Below, in pieces: positions 15,960 through 24,767 of a DNA stretch of 64,000 nt; the first letter of the stretch is position 1, and the number at the start of each line of letters is the position of its first letter. Origin of the DNA: Virgibacillus senegalensis. Its GTDB lineage: Bacteria; Bacillota; Bacilli; Bacillales; Amphibacillaceae. The stretch spans positions 520,459 through 584,458 of the forward strand of contig NZ_LN611424.1 of NCBI RefSeq assembly GCF_000821245.2, read 5' to 3'. The notes under the pieces were generated by a model. The model saw only the letters and a list, made by a program, of their open reading frames with translations, was not told the origin of the DNA and did no database searches. The translations under genes were made by a program, and so were the position numbers.

Positions 15960-16284
15960 TTTTTTAGTGTTGAGATAAAGGTTACATCTCATTTACAAAA
16001 GATCAGTATAGTACAACAGGTATTAGGCAAAGCTAGATTTGAAACAAGTGTAGCAATCGCCATTAACGATCATTTGATCCTCTTAAACTGGAAGAGCTTT
16101 AGCAGCTCGTCAAAGTTTCCACACTGTTACTATGATGCGGAAGCCCCCTCTGTAATGGCTAACTGGTAGAGCCCTTTTTTCGGCAATCAGTTTTTTAACT
16201 ACTTAGATAGAAACCCGCGTTACATATACTTTTGTCAAAACAAGCTGGAAGACCTTAATGAAGATGCATTCAAAGAATACTAAG
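15960..16284 (+). pseudogene. Possible decayed coding remnant
   Basis: From 15960 an uninterrupted frame of about 69 codons without a start ends at TAG 16167-16169 (…YYDAEAPSVMANW). The next frame then continues from 16170 for 38 codons (SPFFGNQFFNYLDRNPRYI…) to a TAA at 16284. Together they look like one frame-shifted, 5'-truncated gene, but I cannot name a family. The stretch 15826-16437 holds no intact gene. It borders the inverted acyltransferase and may be debris of the event that brought it in. Confidence 0.2.
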
Positions 16285-16437
16285 CTAACGTGAAGTTCGT
16301 AAAGAGTTCATTAAGTATTGTGAATTTTCCTTTTTCTTGTGAATGAGTTTGATATATTTGAAGGGAATCCACAGGCAGAACCGCTTTTGCTGGACTGTCG
16401 ACAAGATAAACATGAAGAAAGATGCGGGGTATGTAGG

Positions 16438-17964
16438 GTGAAGGCAAAACTGGGAGCGGCCGGACTGTTGTTTTTGATGATGACACTGCTTTTGAAAATA
16501 TCAGGATTAGTCCGTGACATGGTAATCGCTTATTACTTCGGCGACAGTTATCAAGCGGATGCCTTTTTGGCCGCGTTTATCATTCCGAACATGCTGTTCC
16601 TTTTCATGACCAACGGAATGAAGAACACGTTCGTACCGAGCTTTCTAGAGGCAGCTGTCCTTGGCAGGGAAAACAACCACTTGTCACAGGTGTTCAAGGT
16701 CACTGCTATCGGAGGTGCGGTCGCTGGTGTTTTTGGGGTATGTCTTTCCCCCTATTTGATTCCGTTGCTCTACCCGGGCTTTAGTGAACAGGCAACAACG
16801 GTTGCGGTGGGCGTATCTGCATGGCTAATGAGCGCCCTTGTTTTTGTCGGCTTAAACGCTGTTTTAGAGGCCTATTTGGATGCCAGGCAGCGGTTTTCCA
16901 CATCGGCGGTATCACAACTGATTGTGATATTCTCTATGATTACAAGCGCGTTTTTGTTTGCTGAATCGGAAGGGCCGTATGTGCTTGCTGCCGGTTATCT
17001 CACCGGTACTATCATTTCTTTGCTTTTCAAGCTTATTCTGGCAGTGCCGAAACAAGCAATCAGGCTCAAAGAAAAAATCAATTATGCAGAGATTAAGCGA
17101 TTTTATCAGTTGTTTCTGCCGGTTGCCTTGACCGTTATGGTTGGGCAGATCAATCTGACTGTCGATAACATTTTTGCTGGTTACTTCCCTGAAGGAACCG
17201 TGACCTATATTAACTATGCCAAAAACCTTGTCCATTTTCCGCAGGCAATTTTCGGGGTCACCATCGCGACACTTGTATTTCCGGCACTTGCCAAAGCACA
17301 GGCTGCTGGTAGTGAATTTCAGTTCAAGCAGACAATGGCTCAGGGTCTTGCCCTGATGTATCTGCTCGTCCTGCCGGCCATCGCTGGGATGATGATTCTA
17401 ATGCCGCAAATCATCGAGTTGTTGTATGAACGGGGCGCGTTTACCCGTCAGGCTACTTTGGCGACTAGCAAGGCAGCTTATTACTATTTTGGCTCGGTGC
17501 TGTTTTTTAGTTTAAATACCATGATCAATAAAGGCTTTTATTCGATAAAGCAGGGCAAACTAATTATGAAGATAGGCGTAGGTTCCGTTGTTTTGAATCT
17601 ACTATTCAACTATTTATTCACGCGCATCCTGGGATTTACCGGAATCCCGCTGGCATCTTCTATCGTCGGCTTGGTATATGCAGCTACCGGTTTCATTTTA
17701 TTTCGGAAGCACGTCAACGGATTGCCGCTTCGCATGCTAGGAAAAGAGTTTTTCAAAATCACTGCAGCTGCAGGAATCATGACGGGCGTGACGATTCCGT
17801 TGAGTCAAGGGACGACCGGTTGGCCAGTGATTCCCCATATTGTCTTTATCGCTTTTTCAGGAGCTGCAATATTCTTTGGCTCTGCCTGGCTGCTAAGAAC
17901 GGCAGCACTTAGTTATCTTGCCGGTAGTTTTCGAGGGAAAACACAGCAAAGGGAGACGAAATAG
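16438..17964 (+). CDS. MurJ/MviN-type polyprenyl-linked oligosaccharide flippase
   Basis: A MOP-superfamily flippase, about 508 aa with 13-14 membrane helices, that moves lipid-linked precursors across the membrane. Diagnostic sections are LLKISGLVRDMVIAYYFGDSYQADAFLAAF split over residues 17-46, NGMKNTFVPSF, and the TM7-8 stretch VDNIFAGYFPEGTVTYINYA. The start is uncertain: an in-frame GTG at 16339 would add 33 hydrophilic residues not seen in the family, so GTG 16438, which overlaps a short upstream frame, is preferred. In this cluster it more likely exports the cluster's own repeat unit (Wzx role) than lipid II. The PIG-L gene follows after two bases. Confidence 0.85.
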   Translation: MKAKLGAAGLLFLMMTLLLKISGLVRDMVIAYYFGDSYQADAFLAAFIIPNMLFLFMTNGMKNTFVPSFLEAAVLGRENNHLSQVFKVTAIGGAVAGVFGVCLSPYLIPLLYPGFSEQATTVAVGVSAWLMSALVFVGLNAVLEAYLDARQRFSTSAVSQLIVIFSMITSAFLFAESEGPYVLAAGYLTGTIISLLFKLILAVPKQAIRLKEKINYAEIKRFYQLFLPVALTVMVGQINLTVDNIFAGYFPEGTVTYINYAKNLVHFPQAIFGVTIATLVFPALAKAQAAGSEFQFKQTMAQGLALMYLLVLPAIAGMMILMPQIIELLYERGAFTRQATLATSKAAYYYFGSVLFFSLNTMINKGFYSIKQGKLIMKIGVGSVVLNLLFNYLFTRILGFTGIPLASSIVGLVYAATGFILFRKHVNGLPLRMLGKEFFKITAAAGIMTGVTIPLSQGTTGWPVIPHIVFIAFSGAAIFFGSAWLLRTAALSYLAGSFRGKTQQRETK

Positions 17965-17966
17965 CC

Positions 17967-18872
17967 ATGATTAAAAATAGCTTTTTAAAATCAGCAGCAC
18001 CGATCGTCGTTCCGGTCACCAGGCAGGTAATGAAAAAACATTATCAGAACAGCTTGAATCTCACAGATCTGGTACCGAACCAAAACATTTTGGTAGTTGC
18101 CCCGCATATGGACGATGAAACGATCGGACTTGGCGGAACGATACGTCGCCATGCCGATACAGGATCAAAGGTTACCTGTTTGTTTATTACGGACGGCGGT
18201 AGCAGTGTCAGCCGACATTCTCGTGAAGAATTGTCGAAGATCCGGAAGGCGGAAATCAGCCGGGTACAACCAATTCTCGGTATTGACCAGGTGATCTATT
18301 GCGATTTGCCGGATGGGCAGGCCAGGGAGCGGCCGGAATTAAGCGGCATGATTGCCGAGCATATCCAACGCCTCAAGCCCGATATTGTTTATTGTACAAC
18401 GTTTGTCGATGCCCATCCAGACCATGTTGCTACTGCCGAGGCTCTGGCAGATGCTCTTATACAAACGGAAAACGTCAATCCGGTCATTCGTTTATATGAA
18501 ATCAACTGTCCGTTTCCACCGGGAGTCATCAATTGTTTGATAGATATAACGGAAACCATATCGGCAAAACGGCAGGCTATCGATGTATTTCAGTCACAAG
18601 CGATTGCTTTTGACGGCTTTCTGGAACTGAACAGGATGAAAGCTCATCTTGCTGAGAATACTATTGAAGCAGCTGAAGGTTTTCTACAGCTTTCAAGTAA
18701 GGAATTTGAGCAAATCATCCAAACGATAAAAAACAACCCATATGATTATCCCAAGTTGTTTAAACAAGCAAACCGTACTGTAACCCTTTTATGGGCAATT
18801 TTTAAAAACCATCGTTTAAAGAAAAGGATATACCAGCAAAGCTGGCCATCGCATCCAGGCATTCATCGATAG
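17967..18872 (+). CDS. PIG-L/LmbE-family N-acetylsugar deacetylase
   Basis: A zinc-dependent de-N-acetylase of the family that includes MshB, BshB and PIG-L. 301 aa. Metal-binding motifs: PHMDDETIG (near residues 46-54, the PHxDDE box) and HPDHVATAE (near 151). An N-terminal 40-residue extension carries a hydrophobic patch and may associate with the membrane. Its place between the flippase and the polymerase-like gene suggests it deacetylates GlcNAc or a related sugar in the polymer or its lipid-linked unit, rather than acting in bacillithiol synthesis. The C-terminal region is basic. It is co-transcribed with murJ (2-base gap). Confidence 0.85.
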   Translation: MIKNSFLKSAAPIVVPVTRQVMKKHYQNSLNLTDLVPNQNILVVAPHMDDETIGLGGTIRRHADTGSKVTCLFITDGGSSVSRHSREELSKIRKAEISRVQPILGIDQVIYCDLPDGQARERPELSGMIAEHIQRLKPDIVYCTTFVDAHPDHVATAEALADALIQTENVNPVIRLYEINCPFPPGVINCLIDITETISAKRQAIDVFQSQAIAFDGFLELNRMKAHLAENTIEAAEGFLQLSSKEFEQIIQTIKNNPYDYPKLFKQANRTVTLLWAIFKNHRLKKRIYQQSWPSHPGIHR

Positions 18873-18888
18873 GAGAGGAGTTTTAAAC

Positions 18889-20352
18889 TTGAACATCAGC
18901 CCCAAACAATTAGCATTCGTTCCAGTAGCCTTGCTGATTTTGCTGGCCGCTATGATTGTCGACAACCTCATCGTGTCACTGGCTGTCATTGCTGCCTTTG
19001 TCATCTACAGCTATTTCCAGGAAAAAAACGCCCTGATTTTGTTATTCGTTTATTTTCCTATACGTCCGTTTCTGGTCGAGTTCAATCCGACCTTAAAGCT
19101 TGTCGGGGATGCCGTCATCTTCGTACTGTTGGTAAAAACGGTCATGAAATACCGGAACAACTTCCATTCGCTTGTGAAGTTCCAATGGTTTGAGCTCGCT
19201 TTTTTTGCGTTTTGTTTTATCGGTGCAGTTTCTGCTCTTGTTTCTGGTGTATCAATCACAGCTATCGTATTACAGCTGCGATCCTTCCTGTTATTTTATC
19301 TTGTCTACTATGTGGTCAAGCGCATGGATATCACGAAACAGGATATTGCCCGTTTTCTCTGGGCGACCGTGATTTTGGCCGTACTGATGTGTGTGCACGG
19401 TTTGGTGGAGAAGCTATCGCTTCGCGGCTGGCTGCTGCCTCCGACTTGGGAAAACATGCCGCTGTCAGCCATTAATCGGATCCGCATTTACGGACTAATC
19501 GGCAACCCCAACCTGTTAGCTTACTATTTGTCGTTCGCGTTTATTTTGACACTGTTTTTACGCAGTTATTTACGAGGCAAAATGGTGTGGGTAATTAACA
19601 TCGCACTGGTTCTGTACATGGGTGTCTGGTTTCTTACCTATTCGCGGGGAACCTGGCTCGCCTTTGCCGTTGGCCTGTTGATTTATATCGCGCTGACGAA
19701 GCATTGGCGGATCTTGAGGACGACCTTGATTACCCTGTTGGCCGGTATTATTTTCATCGGGGTTCCTGCCAATATGCTGACAAGCACCATTGAAGCATCC
19801 GATTTCGGGCAAAACCAGCGCACTACGCAAAAACAATACGATGAACGTGACGGTGGTTTCCGTGATCGCATGCGAGAGACCTTCAATGATGACGCGGTAG
19901 AAGGAAGTAAACGTGCAGGCCGTCTGTACATCATCCAAAAGGGATGGACTATTTTCCAAGACAATCCGGTGATCGGTACCGGATTTGCCACTTTTGGTGA
20001 TTCGGCGACATTGAATGCGGGCTCGCCAATTTATGAAGACTACAATATCGACCGGGAGTTTTATTCAGATAATCAATACATTCAGGTCATCGTGCAGACC
20101 GGAATATTCGGCGTCATCGTGTTTGCCGTATTTTTACTGAATATGCTTTACCTGCTATGGAACCGGCGAAGCGAGCTTCGGACAGCTACGGTACTGCTTG
20201 CCGTCCTGCTCGGCTCCTATGTTGCCGGATTGGTCTACAACATTTGGGAAAATGACTCGTTTACGCTGTTTTACTTTGCAATGCTTGCTTATGTCATTAA
20301 CCAGACACGCCATGTCCAGTCTGCCGGGAAACTGACTGCTGCAGCGGAATAG
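18889..20352 (+). CDS. O-antigen ligase/polymerase-like membrane protein (WaaL/Wzy family)
   Basis: 487 aa with about 12 membrane helices and one large extracytoplasmic loop (about residues 290-385). That loop is the hallmark of Wzy_C proteins, which polymerise or ligate lipid-linked oligosaccharides. The conserved segment GNPNLLAYYLSFAF (near 205-218) and the loop motif DNPVIGTGFATFG (near 361) match the family. The start is TTG 18889 after AGGAGAGGAG, 8 bases upstream. In a Gram-positive cluster with a Wzx-like flippase, this is the probable Wzy-type polymerase or the enzyme attaching the glycan to a carrier. Confidence 0.85.
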   Translation: MNISPKQLAFVPVALLILLAAMIVDNLIVSLAVIAAFVIYSYFQEKNALILLFVYFPIRPFLVEFNPTLKLVGDAVIFVLLVKTVMKYRNNFHSLVKFQWFELAFFAFCFIGAVSALVSGVSITAIVLQLRSFLLFYLVYYVVKRMDITKQDIARFLWATVILAVLMCVHGLVEKLSLRGWLLPPTWENMPLSAINRIRIYGLIGNPNLLAYYLSFAFILTLFLRSYLRGKMVWVINIALVLYMGVWFLTYSRGTWLAFAVGLLIYIALTKHWRILRTTLITLLAGIIFIGVPANMLTSTIEASDFGQNQRTTQKQYDERDGGFRDRMRETFNDDAVEGSKRAGRLYIIQKGWTIFQDNPVIGTGFATFGDSATLNAGSPIYEDYNIDREFYSDNQYIQVIVQTGIFGVIVFAVFLLNMLYLLWNRRSELRTATVLLAVLLGSYVAGLVYNIWENDSFTLFYFAMLAYVINQTRHVQSAGKLTAAAE

Positions 20353-20365
20353 GAGGGGGAATAGG

Positions 20366-21454
20366 ATGCAAAAAAATATCCTCGTGTTAAGCACTATGTA
20401 TCCGGGGAAAAACAGTCCGACCTTTGGTATATTTGTCCGCAATCAAGTCGAAGCTTTAAGGAAACGAGGCTTTACCATGGACATTGCAGCAATTACCGAG
20501 CCGGGAATGCGAAAGCATCAACTGTTGAAAAAGTATATGGCATGGATGATTCAGATCGGCTTGATTAGCCTTTGCAAGGGCAAAAACTATCAAATGATCC
20601 ATGCCCATTATATCTTTCCAAGCGGGTTCTTTGGCCTCTGGTTCAAAAAGCGCTTCGGCACCAAACTGATTGTCACCTGCCATGGCGGCGACCTAGATAA
20701 GATGGCGAAGAAGGGGAAGTTCTTTTTTCAGCAGACGAAGCGAATCTTGCAGGAAGCAGACCATGTCGTAGCGGTGGGGGAAGCACTCAAGCAGGAAATG
20801 GTGGAGCGTTACCAAGTGAATCCCGGGAAAGTGACCGTGTTGAACATGGGAGTAGATCGGAATATCTTCTCACCAGTTCCAAAGGTGCATGCAAAACGGA
20901 GGCTCGGTTTGGAAACAAACAGTTTCCACCTGTTGTACGTCGGTAACCTGATCGAAGCAAAAGGTTTGATCGAGCTGTTGGATGCTTATCGACCGTTAAA
21001 ACAATCGTTTGATCAATTGGAGCTCCACCTTATTGGGGCAGCCAAGCAGCCGGAGTTCCTGGAAAGAATCAAGGAGAAGATAGACAAGGAAACCATTCAA
21101 GGGGTGACCTTTCATGGTCCTAAAGCCCAACAGGAGGTGGCGGTCTGGATGAATGCAGCTGACATATTCGTGATTCCTTCTCATATGGAAGGGTTCGGTT
21201 TGGTGGCACTGGAAGCCATGGCTTGTCATACTCCTGTAGTCGGCAGTGATGTCGGTGGTCTCAGCCATCTTCTAAAGGATGAAGCAGGGATTTTGGTGGA
21301 ACCGAGGAGCCATGAATCACTGCGCAACGGTTTGGAAAAACTGATATCGAACCCTCAACTGCGCGATCAGCTTGTTTTCAAGGGAGAAGAGAAAGCACAG
21401 CAAAATGATCAGGATAAATTGTTGGATCAGCTAATTTCAATCTACCATCGATAG
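20366..21454 (+). CDS. Glycosyltransferase, GT4 family
   Basis: A retaining GT-B cytoplasmic glycosyltransferase, 362 aa. The N-terminal domain contains STMYPGKNSPTFGIFVRNQVEAL, with the PTFG loop typical of GT4 polysaccharide enzymes, and HAHYIFPSGFFGL near 74. The C-terminal nucleotide-sugar domain has LLYVGNLIEAKGL (near 190) and the EX7E motif in PSHMEGFGLVALEAMAC (near 272-288). It is 13 bases from the polymerase-like gene with AGGAGGGGG upstream. Donor and acceptor cannot be read from sequence. Confidence 0.9.
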   Translation: MQKNILVLSTMYPGKNSPTFGIFVRNQVEALRKRGFTMDIAAITEPGMRKHQLLKKYMAWMIQIGLISLCKGKNYQMIHAHYIFPSGFFGLWFKKRFGTKLIVTCHGGDLDKMAKKGKFFFQQTKRILQEADHVVAVGEALKQEMVERYQVNPGKVTVLNMGVDRNIFSPVPKVHAKRRLGLETNSFHLLYVGNLIEAKGLIELLDAYRPLKQSFDQLELHLIGAAKQPEFLERIKEKIDKETIQGVTFHGPKAQQEVAVWMNAADIFVIPSHMEGFGLVALEAMACHTPVVGSDVGGLSHLLKDEAGILVEPRSHESLRNGLEKLISNPQLRDQLVFKGEEKAQQNDQDKLLDQLISIYHR

Positions 21455-21466
21455 GAGCGAGAACCG

Positions 21467-21937
21467 ATGAAACAGAAAAAGTTGCTTCTTATTTCATCTA
21501 TTGGCGGTCATCTTACCCAGCTGCTGCAATTGGAAGGGTTATTCAAAAATTATCAGTATCATCTTGTAACGGAAAAATCGGAAATAACGGAACAGCTGAT
21601 GGAGAAATATCCTGTTTCTCTTTTAATGTATGGAGCCCGTAATTACCCGATACGCTATATTTACAAATTCACCTATAACACCATTAAATCCTTGTGCATT
21701 TTTCTTAAGCACCGTCCAGATATCATCATTACAACTGGAGCTCATACAGCCGTACCGATGTGTTACCTTGCGAAATTGTTCGGTCGCAAAATCATCTTCA
21801 TCGAGAGTTTTGCCAAATCTACCAGTCCTACCTTGTCCGGACGGATGGTGTACCCGATTTCGGATTTGTTTATCGTGCAATGGGAATCGATGAAAAAGGT
21901 TTATCCGAAAGCTGTATATGGGGGGTCTATCTATTGA
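21467..21937 (+). CDS. ALG14/PssD-type subunit of a two-part glycosyltransferase
   Basis: 156 aa, the membrane-associated acceptor-binding half of a split GT28-type transferase (Alg14, PssD, Cps14F). The N terminus KKLLLISSIGGHLTQLLQLEGLF is diagnostic, as are DIIITTGAHTAVPMCYLAKLFGRKIIFIES (two segments near 85-115) and FIVQWESMKKVYPKAVYGGSIY at the end. It works only with the ALG13/PssE partner encoded next, whose start codon overlaps its stop (TTGA). In streptococcal capsules such pairs add the second sugar of the repeat unit. The start ATG follows AGGAGCGAG. Confidence 0.88.
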   Translation: MKQKKLLLISSIGGHLTQLLQLEGLFKNYQYHLVTEKSEITEQLMEKYPVSLLMYGARNYPIRYIYKFTYNTIKSLCIFLKHRPDIIITTGAHTAVPMCYLAKLFGRKIIFIESFAKSTSPTLSGRMVYPISDLFIVQWESMKKVYPKAVYGGSIY

Positions 21938-22413
21938 TACTTGTTGTTTTGGGTACACATGAACTACCGTTCACACGCCTTCTGGATGAAGTGGAACGCT
22001 TGAAACGGACCAACTTCATAAAGGAAGAAGTAGTCGTGCAGCATGGCCACACGCCATACGCTAGTGAGCTGTTGACGTTAAAAACGTTTGTTACCTATGA
22101 GGAAATGGAAGCTTTATATGAAAAAGCGAGCCTGGTGATTACCCATGCAGGCACCGGGTCTGTGATCACTGGTTTAAGAAAAGGGAAAACCGTGATTGCC
22201 GCCCCTCGTTTGAAAAAATACGGCGAGCATAATGACGATCACCAGCTGCAATTGGTGGAAGCTTTTACTGCGCAGGGGCATATTTTATCCTGGCATGACG
22301 GTGATCGGCTTGAAGCTGTCATGAATCAGGCGAAACACTTTGTCCCAAAAGCCTTTCATTCGGGAAAACACCGTTTGCAGCAAATCCTGACCGATTTTAT
22401 TGATCATGCATGA
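21934..22413 (+). CDS. ALG13/PssE-type catalytic subunit of the two-part glycosyltransferase
   Basis: 159 aa, the UDP-sugar-binding half. TTG 21934 is the likely start: GGGGGG (21920-21925) lies upstream, the codon overlaps the partner's stop, and translation from here gives MILVVLGTHELPFTRLLDEVE, the standard ALG13 N terminus. The longer frame from 21760 would overlap the partner by 178 bases and adds unrelated residues. The nucleotide-binding motif is VITHAGTGSVITGLRKGKTV (near residues 68-87), followed by the C-terminal NDDHQLQLVEAF. The TTGA overlap would keep the two subunits in equal amounts. Confidence 0.88.
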   Translation: MILVVLGTHELPFTRLLDEVERLKRTNFIKEEVVVQHGHTPYASELLTLKTFVTYEEMEALYEKASLVITHAGTGSVITGLRKGKTVIAAPRLKKYGEHNDDHQLQLVEAFTAQGHILSWHDGDRLEAVMNQAKHFVPKAFHSGKHRLQQILTDFIDHA

Positions 22414-22432
22414 GGGAGTTAGGGGGAATGAC

Positions 22433-23470
22433 ATGGGAATCCGCTTTTATCAGCCAGCTGATCAAGCTGGCATCCAGCAATTGTTTACCAGGGTATTCGG
22501 CAAACAAAGGGCCGATTCATATTGGGAGTGGAAGTATCTCCATCATCCCAATCCGGTTAATCCCTGGATTTTAGTATATGAAAAAAACAATCGGATCGCC
22601 GGACACATTGCACTCTGGGTCAGCGAAGCATATATAGAAGGCAAGATACAACTTGTTGGGTTGCGTGTCGACACGATGGTGGATCCCCAGGACAGGGGAG
22701 AAGGGATTTATCAGCAACTGAACCAAGCGATGTTCATAGAAGCAACAAAGTCGGGAATCAAGCTGTTATACGGTTTCCCTGCACCCAAAGCAAGGGATCT
22801 GCTGCTCAAGCATACACCAGCGCGTGAAGCAGGCTGGATGTCGCGCTATGTCTACATACAAAATCCGTTTGCATTAGCAGCCGGAATGACGAAGTTTAAT
22901 CTCCCAGTGAAGCGGCTGGGGAGTTTGTATAAAAAAATAACTAACCGCTCTAAGCGTTCCCCGGCTTCCGGTCTGAGACTCGAAACTGTCACAGCATGTG
23001 ACCAGCAATTTACTGACCTGGCTGACCGTTTATCCGCCACCTGGCCGTTGATGCTTCGCCGGAACCTTAGCTACTTGAATTGGCGTTATCACCAGCATCC
23101 GGAAAACGATTATGTAATGATTGCAGCTTATAACGAGAATACATTGGTCGGATATGTAGTCGTGAAAAAAGAGCGGAAACGATTGAAGTACGCTTCGATG
23201 GAAGTCGGCCTGATCGTCGACTGGCTGGCCATTGAGGATCGTACGGTTTGGCAAGTGTTACTGCAGGCTGCTCGTGACCACTTGAGACATTGTGATTTGC
23301 TGCAGAGCTGGGCACTTCCTGAAACGGTTGCTGCCTCTATCCTGGCTTCCGCGGGTTTTAAGAAAAAGGACCGCCCGCTCGCACTTGTGGTTCATTCGTT
23401 GCAGTCAGGTACAGTTGGAAGCTCGTTGGACGATTGGTATTTGGTGATGGGCGATGTTGATTCCTTTTAA
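22433..23470 (+). CDS. GNAT-type acyltransferase, unassigned
   Basis: 345 aa. The N-terminal half fits a GNAT fold (IRFYQPADQAGIQQLFTRVF, then VGLRVDTMVDPQDRGEGIYQQL with the acetyl-CoA loop RGEGIYQ near residue 95). A second, weaker GNAT-like half follows (NTLVGYVVVKK near 240), so it may be a tandem or Eis-like enzyme. Proteins like this occur in polysaccharide clusters and may acylate an amino sugar, for which the PIG-L enzyme upstream could supply the free amine. ATG 22433 is chosen because GGGGG is 6 bases upstream. It is the last gene of the cluster. Confidence 0.7.
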   Translation: MGIRFYQPADQAGIQQLFTRVFGKQRADSYWEWKYLHHPNPVNPWILVYEKNNRIAGHIALWVSEAYIEGKIQLVGLRVDTMVDPQDRGEGIYQQLNQAMFIEATKSGIKLLYGFPAPKARDLLLKHTPAREAGWMSRYVYIQNPFALAAGMTKFNLPVKRLGSLYKKITNRSKRSPASGLRLETVTACDQQFTDLADRLSATWPLMLRRNLSYLNWRYHQHPENDYVMIAAYNENTLVGYVVVKKERKRLKYASMEVGLIVDWLAIEDRTVWQVLLQAARDHLRHCDLLQSWALPETVAASILASAGFKKKDRPLALVVHSLQSGTVGSSLDDWYLVMGDVDSF

Positions 23471-23537
23471 CAGCTTATGTCCAAAGCCTGCCGTTGTAAA
23501 ATTTTTACGGGGAACAGGTGTATTTTTTGGCGAATTG

Positions 23538-23546
23538 TGCTATATT
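23538..23546 (+). promoter_or_regulatory. Extended -10 promoter candidate for tagO
   Basis: TGC followed by TATATT (23541-23546). There is no good -35 at the right distance. It lies 110 bases before the gene. Confidence 0.3.
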
Positions 23547-23657
23547 AACTAAAGCGTTAAGATTACGAAACTATGAAACCTTTTTCAGTGAATCACGTCA
23601 TATTAAAAAGACAACAAACTCAAAAGATAGATAGGTTCTAAATCCAGGAGGACGACC

Positions 23658-24704
23658 ATGGAATATATAGCTTTGCTGTTTTGCTTTATTATATCGGTGG
23701 CAATCACACCATTGGTAAAAAAGCTGGCCATCCGCATCGGTGCGGTCGATCAGCCGAATTACCGGAAAATTCATAGCAAATTAATGCCGCGTTTGGGCGG
23801 GTTGGCGATATTTATCAGCTTTCTCATCGGATTTTACTTGTTCAATCCGGCCAGCAAGTACGAGTGGCCGATTCTGATAGGCGCTATCTTGATCACAACA
23901 ATCGGATTTCTTGATGATTTATTCGAGCTTTCAGCCAAAGTGAAATTTGCCGTGCAATTGATCGCTGCAGGAATCGTCGTCTTTAATGGTGTGCAAATCA
24001 CCTTCATCAACTTGCCATTCGGCGAAACGCTGGAATTCGGCTACTTCAGCATTCCGATCACGTTGATTTGGATTGTCGGCATCACGAATGCAATAAACTT
24101 GATCGATGGGCTTGACGGCTTGTCTGCCGGGGTTTCTTCGATTGCATTAATAACGATTTCCGGCTTGGCGATATCCCTTGGTGACACGTTCGTTGCCTTG
24201 ATGGGATTAATGTTACTCGGTAGCACACTTGGTTTTTTGGTTTTCAATTTCCATCCCGCAAAAATTTTCATGGGGGACTCCGGGGCGCTCTTTTTAGGCT
24301 ACATGATCGGTGTATTTTCGGTATTGGGCTTTAAAAACGTCACACTATTCTCGTTAATCGTTCCAATTATCATTTTAGGGGTGCCGATTTTAGATACGTT
24401 CTTTGCGATCGTTCGCCGGATTATTCAAAATAAACCATTATCAGCACCAGATAAGCTGCACTTGCATCATTGTCTCTTGAACTTAGGTTTTGGTCATAAA
24501 CAAACTGTTATCCTCATTTATGCGATGAGCGGACTATTCAGTATCGCCGCTATCATTTTTACGAAATCGACCGTCTGGGGATCGACTATCACGCTTTTAG
24601 CCTTGACGATACTCGTAGAAATTGTCGTCGAGTTAACAGGTCTTATCAGTGAAAATTATCGCCCGATTCTCCGCCTCTTGGAAGGCGCCAAGGCGAAACG
24701 ATAG
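23658..24704 (+). CDS. tagO: UDP-GlcNAc:undecaprenyl-phosphate GlcNAc-1-phosphate transferase TagO, second copy
   Basis: First committed enzyme of wall teichoic acid linkage-unit synthesis. 348 aa with about 11 membrane helices. Motifs: KIHSKLMPRLGG (near 37), GFLDDLF (near 88), GITNAINLIDGLDGLSAG (near 143), MGDSGALFLGY (near 209) and the HLHHCLLNLGF loop (near 269). The HLHH loop and overall sequence are those of typical TagO, so this copy is the better candidate for teichoic acid, leaving the 11772 copy to the polysaccharide. The start is ATG after AGGAGGACG. Its terminator was split by the IS element downstream. Confidence 0.92.
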   Translation: MEYIALLFCFIISVAITPLVKKLAIRIGAVDQPNYRKIHSKLMPRLGGLAIFISFLIGFYLFNPASKYEWPILIGAILITTIGFLDDLFELSAKVKFAVQLIAAGIVVFNGVQITFINLPFGETLEFGYFSIPITLIWIVGITNAINLIDGLDGLSAGVSSIALITISGLAISLGDTFVALMGLMLLGSTLGFLVFNFHPAKIFMGDSGALFLGYMIGVFSVLGFKNVTLFSLIVPIIILGVPILDTFFAIVRRIIQNKPLSAPDKLHLHHCLLNLGFGHKQTVILIYAMSGLFSIAAIIFTKSTVWGSTITLLALTILVEIVVELTGLISENYRPILRLLEGAKAKR

Positions 24705-24707
24705 AAA

Positions 24708-24727
24708 ACAAAAAAAACTCCTTTATC
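24708..24727 (+). terminator. Left arm of an IS-interrupted terminator
   Basis: The left arm ends in CTCCTTTATC (24718-24727) after an A-run. Its exact partner GATAAAGGAG followed by TTTTTTT is at 26020-26036, on the far side of the IS. Together they form a perfect 10-bp terminator stem with A/T flanks that once ended tagO transcription. Confidence 0.75.
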
Positions 24728-24767
24728 TATATGAACTGACCCAGCAAAACGGGACAAGAAAAAACAC

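Noticed and set aside
16339-16437. GTG at 16339 as start of the MurJ-like gene
   Set aside because: It adds 33 hydrophilic residues ahead of the conserved first helix and lacks a ribosome binding site.
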